A stretch of DNA of 64,000 nt from SIG603 sp964370775 (GTDB lineage Bacteria > Bacillota > Clostridia > Oscillospirales > Acutalibacteraceae), in the NCBI GenBank assembly GCA_964370775.1, contig CAYJKT010000014.1, forward strand, positions 1 through 64,000, written 5' to 3'. Every line of letters begins with the position of its first letter. The first letter of the stretch is position 1. Positions 55,701 to 63,039 of the stretch are shown here, piece after piece. The translations under genes were made by a program, and so were the position numbers. The notes beneath the pieces were generated by a model that did not search any database, was not told the origin of the DNA, and worked only from the letters and a program-made list of their open reading frames with translations.

Positions 55701-56827
55701 TTGCTAAAATGGGCTTGAAAGTTAAAATTGTGGATAAAATCCACCAAAGTGCAACAAACACAATGACATTGCTAGAGAGCAAAAGCGTTGACTATATCAT
55801 TTCTACTTCATCAAAAGGTAGAAACCCAGAGAGAGACAGCGTTAAAATTCGTAGAAAAGCAAGCCTTTTAGGTATACCTTGCTTAACTTCTTTAGACACA
55901 GCAAATGCACTTGTTGATAGCTTGATGAGCCATTACAACGAGAGCAACATGGAGATTGTTGACATCAACAATATGCGTACTGAGAAGCAAAAAATCACTT
56001 TCACAAAAATGCAAGGTACAAGCAACGACTATATCTATATCGATTGCTTCAAAAACGAGATTTCTTCACCAGAATTCTTGTCTATCTACCTAAGCGACAG
56101 AGCAGTTGGTGTAGGTGGCGACGGCGTTATACTAATTTGCCCATCTAAAGTTGCTGATGTTAAAATGCTTATGTACAACCGTGACGGAAGCGAAGGCAAA
56201 ATGTGTGGTAACGGAATTCGTTGTGTTGCTAAATACGTTTATGATAACGACATGGTTAAAAAAGATTTAATCACAGTAGAGACTGCTGCTGGAATTAAAC
56301 AATGCGAAGTTATCACTAAAAACGGATTGGTTTCAAAAGTTAAAGTAGACATGGGCAAAGCTATGTTTAAATCAGAGCAAATTCCTACTACTTTAGAGGG
56401 CGATTTCATAATTAACCGTGAGCTAGTTGTTGGAGAAATTCCATACAATGTGACTTGTGTATCTATGGGCAACCCACATTGTGTTGTATTCTGCAATTCA
56501 ATTGACAAACTAGACCTTACAACTATAGGCAAAAAGTTTGAGAAAAACTCAGTATTCCCAGAGGGTGTTAACACTGAGTTTGTTGAAGTAGTTGACGACA
56601 AAACTGTTAAAATGCGTGTTTGGGAACGTGGCATAGGCGAGACACTAGCTTGTGGAACAGGCGCGTGTGCAGCAGCTGTTGCAGCGATTTTAAACGGATA
56701 TTGCAAAGAAGATGCTGACATTAGAGTTATTCTAAAAGGTGGCGACTTAACAGTTAATTATTCACATGATGTTGTTCACTTAACAGGTAATGCAGAAAAA
56801 GTGTTCGACGGAGTAGTTGAAGTATAA
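52775..56827 (+). CDS. carB: CarB fused to a C-terminal diaminopimelate epimerase (CarB-DapF)
   Basis: A 1,350-residue open frame with no gap or stop. Residues 1-1066 are a complete carbamoyl-phosphate synthase large subunit: two ATP-grasp halves (GSGPIVIGQAAEFDYAGTQ near residue 14; GSGPIRIGQGIEFDYASVH near 562) and the C-terminal MGS-like allosteric domain. Residues 1067-1350 are a full DapF with KMQGTSNDYIYID and both active cysteines, Cys1144 (MCGNGIRC) and Cys1293 (ACGTGAC). No good ribosome site precedes the internal ATG 55973: a GGAG is 18 bases away. The fused DapF thus probably travels with CarB. A separate canonical dapF is at 4988-5829. Confidence 0.93.
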   Translation: MPLNKDIKKVLVIGSGPIVIGQAAEFDYAGTQACRALKEDGIEIVLVNSNPATIMTDNSMADKIYIEPLNLETIRRIIKLEKPDSILSGFGGQTGLTLSMQLAKEGFLEKNGVRLLGASPETIDKAEDRQIFKDTMESINQPCIPSKVVTNLEDALEFAEEVGYPVIIRPAFTLGGSGGGIVDNKTDMLEVAANGLALSPITQILVEKSIAGWKEIEFEVIRDGIGNIITVCSMENFDPVGVHTGDSIVIAPAVTLADREYQMLRTASLNIVTSLGVEGGCNVQLALHPTSFDYAVIEVNPRVSRSSALASKATGYPIAKVAAKIAIGYTLDEIINAVTGITYASFEPALDYVALKFPKWPFDKFVYAKRNLGTQMKATGEVMSIADSFELALMKAVRGAEISLDSIDLPEFHKKSDESLWKVLKDATDQRLFAIAELMRRGVTIQEIHDYTLIDIWFLAKIDNILSYENSIKNSVITEEQYIKGKKLGFTDATLKRISANEIAHKLEETYKMVDTCAAEFTAKTPYFYGTYLTKEQGNENEALDFIGKTDKETIVVLGSGPIRIGQGIEFDYASVHCVHSLQKLDYEVVIINNNPETVSTDFDTADRLYFEPLCPEDVMNIINLEKPKGVFVAFGGQTAIKLTKTLAENNIPIFGTSADNIDAAEDRERFDAVLEKCGIKRPKGFTIMTADEALDSAKKLGYPVLMRPSYVLGGQNMIIAYTDEDIEEYMEIILRQKQENPVLIDKYISGLELEVDAICDGENILIPGIMEHIERTGVHSGDSIAIYPATHIDDKMTAEIIETTEKICRELGAIGLMNLQYIIMDGDLYVIEVNPRASRTVPYLSKVTGVPMGELATKVSLGFNLNDLGYGTGLYRVSPYIAVKVPVFSFEKLTDVDTQLGPEMKSTGEVLGIGNNLEEALYKGLVAAGNKMKKSGGRVFITVRNQDKAEIGEIAKKFSKLGFELNATMGTASVLAKMGLKVKIVDKIHQSATNTMTLLESKSVDYIISTSSKGRNPERDSVKIRRKASLLGIPCLTSLDTANALVDSLMSHYNESNMEIVDINNMRTEKQKITFTKMQGTSNDYIYIDCFKNEISSPEFLSIYLSDRAVGVGGDGVILICPSKVADVKMLMYNRDGSEGKMCGNGIRCVAKYVYDNDMVKKDLITVETAAGIKQCEVITKNGLVSKVKVDMGKAMFKSEQIPTTLEGDFIINRELVVGEIPYNVTCVSMGNPHCVVFCNSIDKLDLTTIGKKFEKNSVFPEGVNTEFVEVVDDKTVKMRVWERGIGETLACGTGACAAAVAAILNGYCKEDADIRVILKGGDLTVNYSHDVVHLTGNAEKVFDGVVEV

Positions 56828-56851
56828 TAATAGCAAAATAATATAATTAAA

Positions 56852-56935
56852 AGCTAGTGAAAGACTGAAAAGTAGTTCACTAGCTATATGTAAAAACCTG
56901 TGCAATGCGATATGCAAAGCACAGGTTTTTTGCGT
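56852..56935 (+). terminator. Hairpin and intrinsic terminator of carAB-dapF
   Basis: A first perfect stem AGCTAGTGAA (56852-56861) with TTCACTAGCT (56876-56885) has no U-tract. A second, AAAAACCTGTGC (56892-56903) with GCACAGGTTTTT (56919-56930), runs into more T and is the terminator. Confidence 0.88.
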
Positions 56936-56940
56936 TTTAG

Positions 56941-56965
56941 TAGGAGACGGCGTCCTCGACGTCCC
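56941..56965. repeat. GC-rich imperfect palindrome
   Basis: GACGGCG (56946-56952), TCCT, CGACGTC (56957-56963) form a stem with one mismatch and a 4-base loop in otherwise AT-rich DNA. It lies just past the carB terminator and has no U-tract. Confidence 0.42.
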
Positions 56966-57049
56966 AATACAACATTTCTCTATTATGTGTGAATATTGTT
57001 ACAATACACTCACAATTTTGTGAATAACCAGAAGCATTTATTCATCACA

Positions 57050-57598
57050 TCAAATGCTCTTTGTGTGGTTAAATTCTCTCTTGAGGATATCCATATATAC
57101 AACGTCAATATATTTACCATTTTTATAAGTAGCTTCTCTACGTCTGCCGAATTCCTTAAAGCCAACCTTTTTGTAACTAGCCAATCCTTGTTCATTATCA
57201 GAATTAACTAATAATATAATATTATTTAAGTTTAAGGTATTAAACCCATAATTTACCATTAAATTCAAGGCTTCTGTACCGTAACCCTTACCACGATTTT
57301 CTTTTTCACCTATGAAAAGTCCTATCATAGCTATCCTTGAAATATTATCTATATCCATAAAACCAATATTGCCGATTAGCTCATCATTTTCACTTAAAAC
57401 AATGGCATAATTCTGACCTTCACAAGCCATTTTCTCCAAACGTGTTTCCTCATTTTTTAAACTTATGAGCCGTTTGTAATTATTCAAATTACCACTGACA
57501 GAGTAATCATTAAGCCATTTTGTGTAAATCTCTACATCATCAACGCAAATAGGTGAAAGGTATAGTCGTTCACCTATTATTTTTTGAAAATATTTCAT
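57050..57598 (-). CDS. GNAT acetyltransferase (RimJ/RimL type), copy 1
   Basis: A 182-residue acetyl-CoA-dependent N-acetyltransferase. The N-terminus IIGERLYLSPICVDDVEIYTKW is the RimJ-like start, and the acetyl-CoA loop is in IGLFIGEKENRGKGYGTEAL (about 96-115), followed by NNIILLVNSDNEQGLASYKKVGF. Acceptor is unknown. ATG 57598 is chosen because AGGAGG lies 7 bases before it; the frame extends upstream without one. It is the last of three GNAT genes in a row. The leader at 57606-57651 is nearly the same as that of the next gene. Confidence 0.88.
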   Translation of the reverse strand: MKYFQKIIGERLYLSPICVDDVEIYTKWLNDYSVSGNLNNYKRLISLKNEETRLEKMACEGQNYAIVLSENDELIGNIGFMDIDNISRIAMIGLFIGEKENRGKGYGTEALNLMVNYGFNTLNLNNIILLVNSDNEQGLASYKKVGFKEFGRRREATYKNGKYIDVVYMDILKREFNHTKSI

Positions 57599-57605
57599 AT
57601 TAAAT

Positions 57606-57651
57606 CCTCCTGTTATATAAATGCCACTCACAACAACATAAACTGATGTGA
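57606..57651 (-). promoter_or_regulatory. Leader hairpin of GNAT gene 1
   Basis: On the minus strand: TCACATCA (57651-57644), 8 bases, TGTTGTGA (57635-57628), five bases, ATTTATATAA, two bases, GGAGG (57610-57606). The arms pair with one mismatch. The 46-base unit matches the leader at 58162-58207 without gaps. Confidence 0.7.
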
Positions 57652-57663
57652 AGATTATCAAAA

Positions 57664-58149
57664 TTATTTAATTGCACGTCGAATGCTCTTTGCGTAAAAA
57701 ATAATATCCATGCCTTCTTTTATATTATGCTGTTTTCCTGTTTTAATATATCCCATTTTTTCATACAAATAGCATAGTTTAGCTTCTTGCTTGATTGTGT
57801 CGAGTTCCCATCTTTTAGCACTTGGATATAATTTTTCAACCTCTGCAATGGTCATTTGAGCGTATCCAAATCCTTGATATTGTGGTAAAATTCCCATTGG
57901 TGAAATTCTACATGTATATTCATTTATTCGGATAACTCTAATAAATCCTACTGTTTTATCACCAAATTTAACAATATAATAATCGGTATAGTCTTGATTC
58001 AATTTTTCAAGCACTCGCTCAATAGTTTCAGTTGCAGGGTTTGTTTTTTCATCATTATATTTTCCGAACAAGGACTTAAATGCTGCAATTTGAATAGAAT
58101 GAATTTCTCTACAATCGTCACTAGTAGCTTTTTGAAGTATTATATTCAT
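57664..58149 (-). CDS. GNAT acetyltransferase, copy 2
   Basis: A 161-residue N-acetyltransferase of the plain GNAT_1 type. The acetyl-CoA loop is in MGILPQYQGFGYAQMTI (about 88-104), followed by KQEAKLCYLYEKMGYIKTG. It is clearly not closely related to the GNAT genes on either side, so it did not arise by simple local duplication. The substrate is unknown. GGGAGG lies 13 bases before ATG 58149, a wide but workable distance. Confidence 0.86.
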   Translation of the reverse strand: MNIILQKATSDDCREIHSIQIAAFKSLFGKYNDEKTNPATETIERVLEKLNQDYTDYYIVKFGDKTVGFIRVIRINEYTCRISPMGILPQYQGFGYAQMTIAEVEKLYPSAKRWELDTIKQEAKLCYLYEKMGYIKTGKQHNIKEGMDIIFYAKSIRRAIK

Positions 58150-58161
58150 ATTAATTCCATA

Positions 58162-58207
58162 CCTCCCATTATATAAATATCCCTCACAACAGCAATTATT
58201 GATGTGA
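58162..58207 (-). promoter_or_regulatory. Leader hairpin of GNAT gene 2
   Basis: On the minus strand: TCACATCA (58207-58200), 8 bases, TGTTGTGA (58191-58184), five bases, ATTTATATAA, two bases, GGAGG (58166-58162). Same 46-base unit as upstream of GNAT gene 1. Confidence 0.7.
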
Positions 58208-58266
58208 CCTAATCTAATTGTTTACTTACCAAGTTAAATGTTAATAATTACTGACATAATGATTTA

Positions 58267-58782
58267 CTATTTAATTATTTCATAGCACTTAACATCGCAT
58301 AATTTATCTGAACCGAATTTTTCTTGAGCTTTTGTGTTATGCGTATATTTCATTCCACATTTTTCCATAACTCTACCAGAAGCTATATTATCAACATGAT
58401 GTTTTGCAATAATCTTTGAAAAATTTTCATTAAACAAATTTTCAATAACCACATTGAAAGCTTCTGTAACAATACCAGTATTCCAATATTGATATGATAA
58501 AACATAGCCTATTTCTGCTGTTTTATTATTGTTACAAATATCAACAATATCTATCGCCCCAATAGGGTCATCATTGCCTTTTATAGTTATTGCCCAACGA
58601 TATTTTGAGTCTTCATTTAGATACATATCTAACAGCATTTTTGTTTCGTCAACATTTTTGTGTGGATACCAACGACAATATTTTGCTACACGCTCATCAT
58701 ATGTCCAGTTTTTAAACATTGCATTAAAATCATTTTTATTAAAAGGTCTTAAAATTAATCTATTTGTATTTAGCACACTCAT
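58267..58782 (-). CDS. GNAT acetyltransferase (RimJ/RimL type), copy 3
   Basis: A 171-residue N-acetyltransferase. TNRLILRPFNKNDFNAMF at the N-terminus, WAITIKGNDDPIGAIDIVDI and the acetyl-CoA region EIGYVLSYQYWNTGIVTEA (about 90-108) mark the RimJ/GNAT_3 type, and a VDNIASGRVMEKCGMK segment follows. This group includes ribosomal-protein acetylases and streptothricin- or fosfomycin-unrelated resistance enzymes; the target here is unknown. AGGAGATTATGGG precedes ATG 58782. First gene of the three-gene row. Confidence 0.88.
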   Translation of the reverse strand: MSVLNTNRLILRPFNKNDFNAMFKNWTYDERVAKYCRWYPHKNVDETKMLLDMYLNEDSKYRWAITIKGNDDPIGAIDIVDICNNNKTAEIGYVLSYQYWNTGIVTEAFNVVIENLFNENFSKIIAKHHVDNIASGRVMEKCGMKYTHNTKAQEKFGSDKLCDVKCYEIIK

Positions 58783-58790
58783 CCCATAAT

Positions 58791-58842
58791 CTCCTGCTAT
58801 ATAAATTTCTCGCTATTTCAAACGCTTTTTATCACTTCGAGA
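58791..58842 (-). promoter_or_regulatory. Leader hairpin of GNAT gene 3
   Basis: TCTCG (58842-58838) and CGAGA (58812-58808) pair, followed by ATTTATATAG and a CAGGAG ribosome site. Layout equals the other two leaders, but the stem sequence differs and still pairs. Confidence 0.6.
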
Positions 58843-58868
58843 TTACATAATAACCCCTTAATTTATCT

Positions 58869-58877
58869 ATTATATCA
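58869..58877 (-). promoter_or_regulatory. Extended -10 promoter of the GNAT row
   Basis: On the minus strand TGATATAAT (58877-58869) is a perfect extended -10. No good -35 is visible. Confidence 0.6.
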
Positions 58878-58960
58878 CACAATTACCAAAAAGCACATTG
58901 ACTATATGTTAATTTGTAAAAACATATTATAATATTAAGAAAAAATGAAAAAAAAATAAA

Positions 58961-58996
58961 GTTAGCACATTTTGCCATATAACAAAATGTGCTAAC
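58961..58996 (-). terminator. Terminator of the opp operon
   Basis: GTTAGCACATTTTG (58961-58974) pairs perfectly with CAAAATGTGCTAAC (58983-58996), ending in a T-run on the minus strand. A separate perfect 16-bp palindrome, ATTAACATATGTTAAT (59001-59016), spans the oppF stop codon. Confidence 0.92.
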
Positions 58997-59011
58997 TACC
59001 ATTAACATATG

Positions 59012-59977
59012 TTAATCTTTAATTTTATCAATGTTGTGGCAAGCTACTTGGTGGTTTGCCTCAACCTCTTTTATTTCTGGTACAGTTGTTTGGCAAATCT
59101 CAGTAGCGTAACGGCAACGAGGCGCAAATTTGCAACCTTTTGGTACATTAATAGGGCTTGGTACATCACCCTCTAGCTCTATTTGTTTGCGGTTTTTCTC
59201 AGCTTCTGGGTCTGCTAAAGGTATAGCAGAAATTAACGCTTTTGTATATGGATGTTTTGGATTTTTAAAGATAGTTTCGCTATCTGTAAGCTCCACAACA
59301 GAGCCTAAATACATAACCATGATACGGTCTGATATATGCTTAACCATTGATAAATCATGGGCGATAAACATATATGTTAAGCCAAGTTCCCTTTGCAATT
59401 TAATTAGCAAGTTAACTACCTGTGCTTGTATCGAAACATCAAGCGCAGAGATAGGTTCATCACAAACTATAAACTCAGGGTCTATTGCAAGTGCACGTGC
59501 TATACCTATGCGCTGACGCTGCCCGCCGGAAAACTCATGCGGAAAGCGTGAAGCATGCTCTTTATTTAAGCCAACAAGCTCAAGTAATTGATAAACACGC
59601 TCTTTACGCTCTTTAGGTGTTAATAGTCCGTGTATTACAAGACCTTCTTGTATTATAGATTCAACTGTCATACGTGGGTTTAGTGAAGCATATGGGTCCT
59701 GAAATATAATTTGGCAATTTTTGCGAAAGTTTTTCATTTCAGCAGGGTTCATTGTTTTGATATCCTTGCCACGATAAACTATTTCGCCAGTAGTTGCCTC
59801 ATAAAGTTTAATTAGTGTGCGCCCACATGTTGTTTTACCACAGCCACTTTCGCCAACAACGCCCAAAGTTTCGCCTTTGCGTATTGTAAAGTTGACATCG
59901 TCAACTGCCTTTAGCGTTTTTTTGCCAACTTTAAAATGTTTGCTAACATTGCGCAATTCAAATAAATTTTCTTGCAT
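59012..59977 (-). CDS. oppF: Oligopeptide ABC transporter ATP-binding protein OppF
   Basis: A 321-residue cytoplasmic ATPase, the second motor subunit of a peptide importer. Walker A is GESGCGKTT, the signature LSGGQ-like FSGGQRQR, Walker B FIVCDEPISALD. The C-terminal extension with cysteines (GCKFAPRCRYA) is the oligopeptide/dipeptide-type OPP domain that often binds an iron-sulfur cluster. Its ATG overlaps the oppD stop (TAATG). Confidence 0.94.
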   Translation of the reverse strand: MQENLFELRNVSKHFKVGKKTLKAVDDVNFTIRKGETLGVVGESGCGKTTCGRTLIKLYEATTGEIVYRGKDIKTMNPAEMKNFRKNCQIIFQDPYASLNPRMTVESIIQEGLVIHGLLTPKERKERVYQLLELVGLNKEHASRFPHEFSGGQRQRIGIARALAIDPEFIVCDEPISALDVSIQAQVVNLLIKLQRELGLTYMFIAHDLSMVKHISDRIMVMYLGSVVELTDSETIFKNPKHPYTKALISAIPLADPEAEKNRKQIELEGDVPSPINVPKGCKFAPRCRYATEICQTTVPEIKEVEANHQVACHNIDKIKD

Positions 59978-61005
59978 TATAGCACCTCCACTTTCTTAAA
60001 CCCTGCGGTTTCAGGCGCTTTTGGGTCACATAACCAACATGATGCACGCTGCTCGTTTTCAAAATAATAATACTCAGGCATTTTGCGGTTGCATATGTTC
60101 AAACGGTGCTCACAACGTGGGGCAAATGGACAACCTTTTGGTGGCAATAGCAAATCAGGTGGTGTACCTTTAATGGAGTAAAGCTCATCTTTATGAGATG
60201 TATTTAAACGTGGCACACTGTTTAAAAGCGCCCATGTATATGGATGTTTTGGGTTGTTGAAAATATCTGTAGTTAAGCCACTTTCAACAATTTTACCACC
60301 ATACATAACAAACACTCGGCGTGCGCTACCTGCAACAACACCTAAATCATGTGTGATAAGTATAACAGAGGTATTACACTCTTTTTTCATATCATCAATA
60401 AGCTTCATAATCTGTGCTTGAACCGTAACATCTAGCGCAGTTGTAGGTTCATCTGCAATTAAAACTTTTGGTCTGTTTATAAGCGCCATTGCTATCATAG
60501 CACGTTGGCGCATACCACCTGAAAACTCGTGAGGGTACTGGTTTGCACGGCGTTCAGGGTCAGGTATTTTAACCACACGCAACATCTCAACAGCTTGTTT
60601 AAAGGCTTCTTTTTTTGGTATGTTGTGGTGTATGATTAAACTTTCTGCAATTTGTTTACCTACTTTACGTGTTGGGTTAAGTGAGGCAAGCGCATCTTGG
60701 AAAATCATGCTAACTTGCGCACCACGGAATTTACGCATCTCGTTATAGTTTAAACCAATTAACTCCTCACCATCTAGTTTAACACTAGATGTACTTTTAA
60801 TCTCGCCTGGTTTGTGTATTAGTTGCATTATAGCTTTTGATGTAACGGATTTACCAGAGCCAGATTCGCCAACTATAGCAACTGTTTCGCCCTCGGTTAA
60901 ATCAAAAGAGATACCACGCACAGCTTTAACTTCACCAGAATAAGTGTGGAAGGATACTTCAAGGTTATTAACTTCGAGCATTTTATTATCGTTCATTTCG
61001 TTCAT
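59977..61005 (-). CDS. oppD: Oligopeptide ABC transporter ATP-binding protein OppD
   Basis: A 342-residue ATPase, partner of OppF. Walker A is GESGSGKSV, signature FSGGMRQRA, Walker B LIADEPTTALD, and the OPP C-terminal domain has GCPFAPRCEHR. GGGGGAGGACT lies right before ATG 61005, so the first methionine is used. It follows oppC by 15 bp. Confidence 0.95.
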   Translation of the reverse strand: MNEMNDNKMLEVNNLEVSFHTYSGEVKAVRGISFDLTEGETVAIVGESGSGKSVTSKAIMQLIHKPGEIKSTSSVKLDGEELIGLNYNEMRKFRGAQVSMIFQDALASLNPTRKVGKQIAESLIIHHNIPKKEAFKQAVEMLRVVKIPDPERRANQYPHEFSGGMRQRAMIAMALINRPKVLIADEPTTALDVTVQAQIMKLIDDMKKECNTSVILITHDLGVVAGSARRVFVMYGGKIVESGLTTDIFNNPKHPYTWALLNSVPRLNTSHKDELYSIKGTPPDLLLPPKGCPFAPRCEHRLNICNRKMPEYYYFENEQRASCWLCDPKAPETAGFKKVEVL

Positions 61006-61020
61006 AGTCCTCCCCCTTTC

Positions 61021-61950
61021 TTATTGGCGTAGGCGTGGGTCAAGCGCATCACGCAAGCCGTCGCCTAGCAAGTTAAAACTTAACATAGTTAAGGATATCA
61101 TAAGTGTTGGGAAAACTAATTGGTATGGGTAAAACAACAAGTTTTGTTGTGCAGCTGAACATAGCGCACCCCAGCTTGTATTTGGTGAAGCAACACCAAG
61201 CCCGATAAAGCTCAAAAATGCCTCAGCAAATATAAGCCCTGGTATAGCAAGTGTTGTTGAAACTATAAGTTGCGACATAACGTTAGGTATCATGTGTGTG
61301 CGTATAACGTAGCTTGCAGGCGCACCTAATGCAACAGAAGCCGAAACATAATCGTTTTGTTTTTCTTGCAAAACACGGCCACGTATCATACGTGCAGTGC
61401 CCGTCCAGCCAGTTAAGGTTAGCGCAAAAATTAGAGAACCTATTGATGGCTCAAGTAGTAATGAAACAAGTATGATAACTATCATTTTTGGCACACAGCC
61501 GATAAAATCAACTATACGCATCATTAGGTTATCAACCATACCGCCAAGGTAGCCAGAAACACCACCGTAGATTAAACCTACTGTAATATTAATAGCCGCA
61601 CCTATTACGCCTATTGCTAGTGAAACACGGCCGGCCTCCCAAACACGTGTAAATATATCACGGCCCATGTTATCTGTACCAAACCAATAAGTTGAATTTG
61701 GTGTTTCGTTTTTAGCATCTGGGTTAATGCTAGTTACTGTAAATTCGTTTAGATATGGCCCTATAATAACCATTATAACCATGCCTATTAGCAAACATAG
61801 CGCACCTAATGCAACTTTGTTTTTCTTTAAACGTCGCCAAGCATCTGCCCAGTAGGTAATGCTCTCGCGCATAACAACCTCACCAAGTTGACCTTGGGTA
61901 GGGTCTGGAAGAAAATCATCTTCCAGAAATTCTATTTTTTCTTCTGACAT
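61021..61950 (-). CDS. oppC: Oligopeptide ABC transporter permease OppC
   Basis: A 309-residue permease with an OppC-type N-terminal extension, about six helices, and the cytoplasmic EAA loop ALGAPASYVIRTHMIPN near residue 205. STYWFGTDNMGRDIFTRV before the second helix is the characteristic OppC/DppC segment. It dimerises with OppB to form the membrane channel. It starts 17 bp after oppB. Confidence 0.95.
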   Translation of the reverse strand: MSEEKIEFLEDDFLPDPTQGQLGEVVMRESITYWADAWRRLKKNKVALGALCLLIGMVIMVIIGPYLNEFTVTSINPDAKNETPNSTYWFGTDNMGRDIFTRVWEAGRVSLAIGVIGAAINITVGLIYGGVSGYLGGMVDNLMMRIVDFIGCVPKMIVIILVSLLLEPSIGSLIFALTLTGWTGTARMIRGRVLQEKQNDYVSASVALGAPASYVIRTHMIPNVMSQLIVSTTLAIPGLIFAEAFLSFIGLGVASPNTSWGALCSAAQQNLLFYPYQLVFPTLMISLTMLSFNLLGDGLRDALDPRLRQ

Positions 61951-61967
61951 ATTCTTTTCTTCCCTTC

Positions 61968-62903
61968 TTATTTATTTGTTTTATCTAAACGCACACGTGG
62001 GTCAATTAACATGTATAAAATATCAACAGCAAACATAGCCAAGATATAAATGCTAGAAATAACTATTGTTTGGCCAATAATCATAGGGTAATCACGCCCC
62101 GTAACACTGTTAACAAAGTAGCTACCTATACCAGGTATGGAGAAGATAAGCTCCAAAACAAATGTGCCTGTAAAAATAAGTGCAAGTTGTGGCACAAGTA
62201 TAGTAACAATTGGTGAAATAGCATTACGCAAAATAACTTTAAATGTTAGAGCCATTTTTGACATGCCTATAGCCTCAGCAGCAAGCACATAGTCTTGATT
62301 CATAACATCTAACCAGCTTGTACGCATGTAACGTGCTTTTGTACCAATTGAGCTAATACCATATGCAATTGATGGTAAAACCGTATAAATAAAACCATTC
62401 CAACCAGTAATTGGGAACCAACCAAGCTCAAAAGCAAAAAAGTATTGCAAAATTGAAGCAAAAACAAAGCTCGGCACTGAAATAGCCACTAGTGAAAAGA
62501 ACATAACTGTGTAATCCACCCATTTGCCACGCTTATATGCAGCAAGTATGCCAAGGCCTAAACCTATGGGTATACCAAACATAAGGCCTTGCACACCAAT
62601 AGTTGCAGAAACAGGCGCACCTTGAGCAATAATTTGGTTAATTGAACGCCCTGGATAAACAATGGATTCACCAAGGTCAAAATTTAACAATAGGTTTTTC
62701 ATGTATATAAAATACTGTACTATAACTGGTTGATCAAGGCCATAACGAGCCATGTAGTTGTCACGTATATCTTCAGGCAATTTTGCGGCTGCCTCACCTA
62801 GAGGGTCACCGGGTATCATGTGCATGAGGAAATATGTTGCTGTGATAACTAAAAACAAGGTGAGTAGCATTGATAAAAAACGCTTCACAACATATCTTTT
62901 CAA
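61968..62903 (-). CDS. oppB: Oligopeptide ABC transporter permease OppB
   Basis: A 311-residue permease with six helices and the EAA loop EAIGMSKMALTFKVILRN near residue 212. Typical OppB segments are HMIPGDPLGEAA and MARYGLDQPV-like YGLDQPVIVQY. The start is TTG 62903, since GGAGG lies 8 bases before it and there is no in-frame ATG nearby. A 136-bp spacer with a hairpin separates it from the binding-protein gene. Confidence 0.94.
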   Translation of the reverse strand: MKRYVVKRFLSMLLTLFLVITATYFLMHMIPGDPLGEAAAKLPEDIRDNYMARYGLDQPVIVQYFIYMKNLLLNFDLGESIVYPGRSINQIIAQGAPVSATIGVQGLMFGIPIGLGLGILAAYKRGKWVDYTVMFFSLVAISVPSFVFASILQYFFAFELGWFPITGWNGFIYTVLPSIAYGISSIGTKARYMRTSWLDVMNQDYVLAAEAIGMSKMALTFKVILRNAISPIVTILVPQLALIFTGTFVLELIFSIPGIGSYFVNSVTGRDYPMIIGQTIVISSIYILAMFAVDILYMLIDPRVRLDKTNK

Positions 62904-62984
62904 GAGAATTCCTCCTTAAACGTTTCACTTAAAAAACTCAAAAAAATAACACTAAATTGTTAATTAAGTGCTGTTTAAATGCCC

Positions 62985-63019
62985 ATATCTACCTTGCATT
63001 TAACACACAAGGTAGATAT
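62985..63019 (-). repeat. Hairpin between oppA and oppB
   Basis: ATATCTACCTTG (62985-62996) pairs perfectly with CAAGGTAGATAT (63008-63019), loop 11. There is no U-tract on the minus strand, so it probably protects the oppA mRNA end or slows read-through, letting the binding protein be made in excess. Confidence 0.7.
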
Positions 63020-63039
63020 TATCAGCATTTAATTAAAAA

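Noticed and set aside
55973..56827. dapF as a separate gene starting at the internal ATG 55973
   Set aside because: The frame is open from carB with no stop. The only GGAG is 18 bases away, too far for normal initiation.
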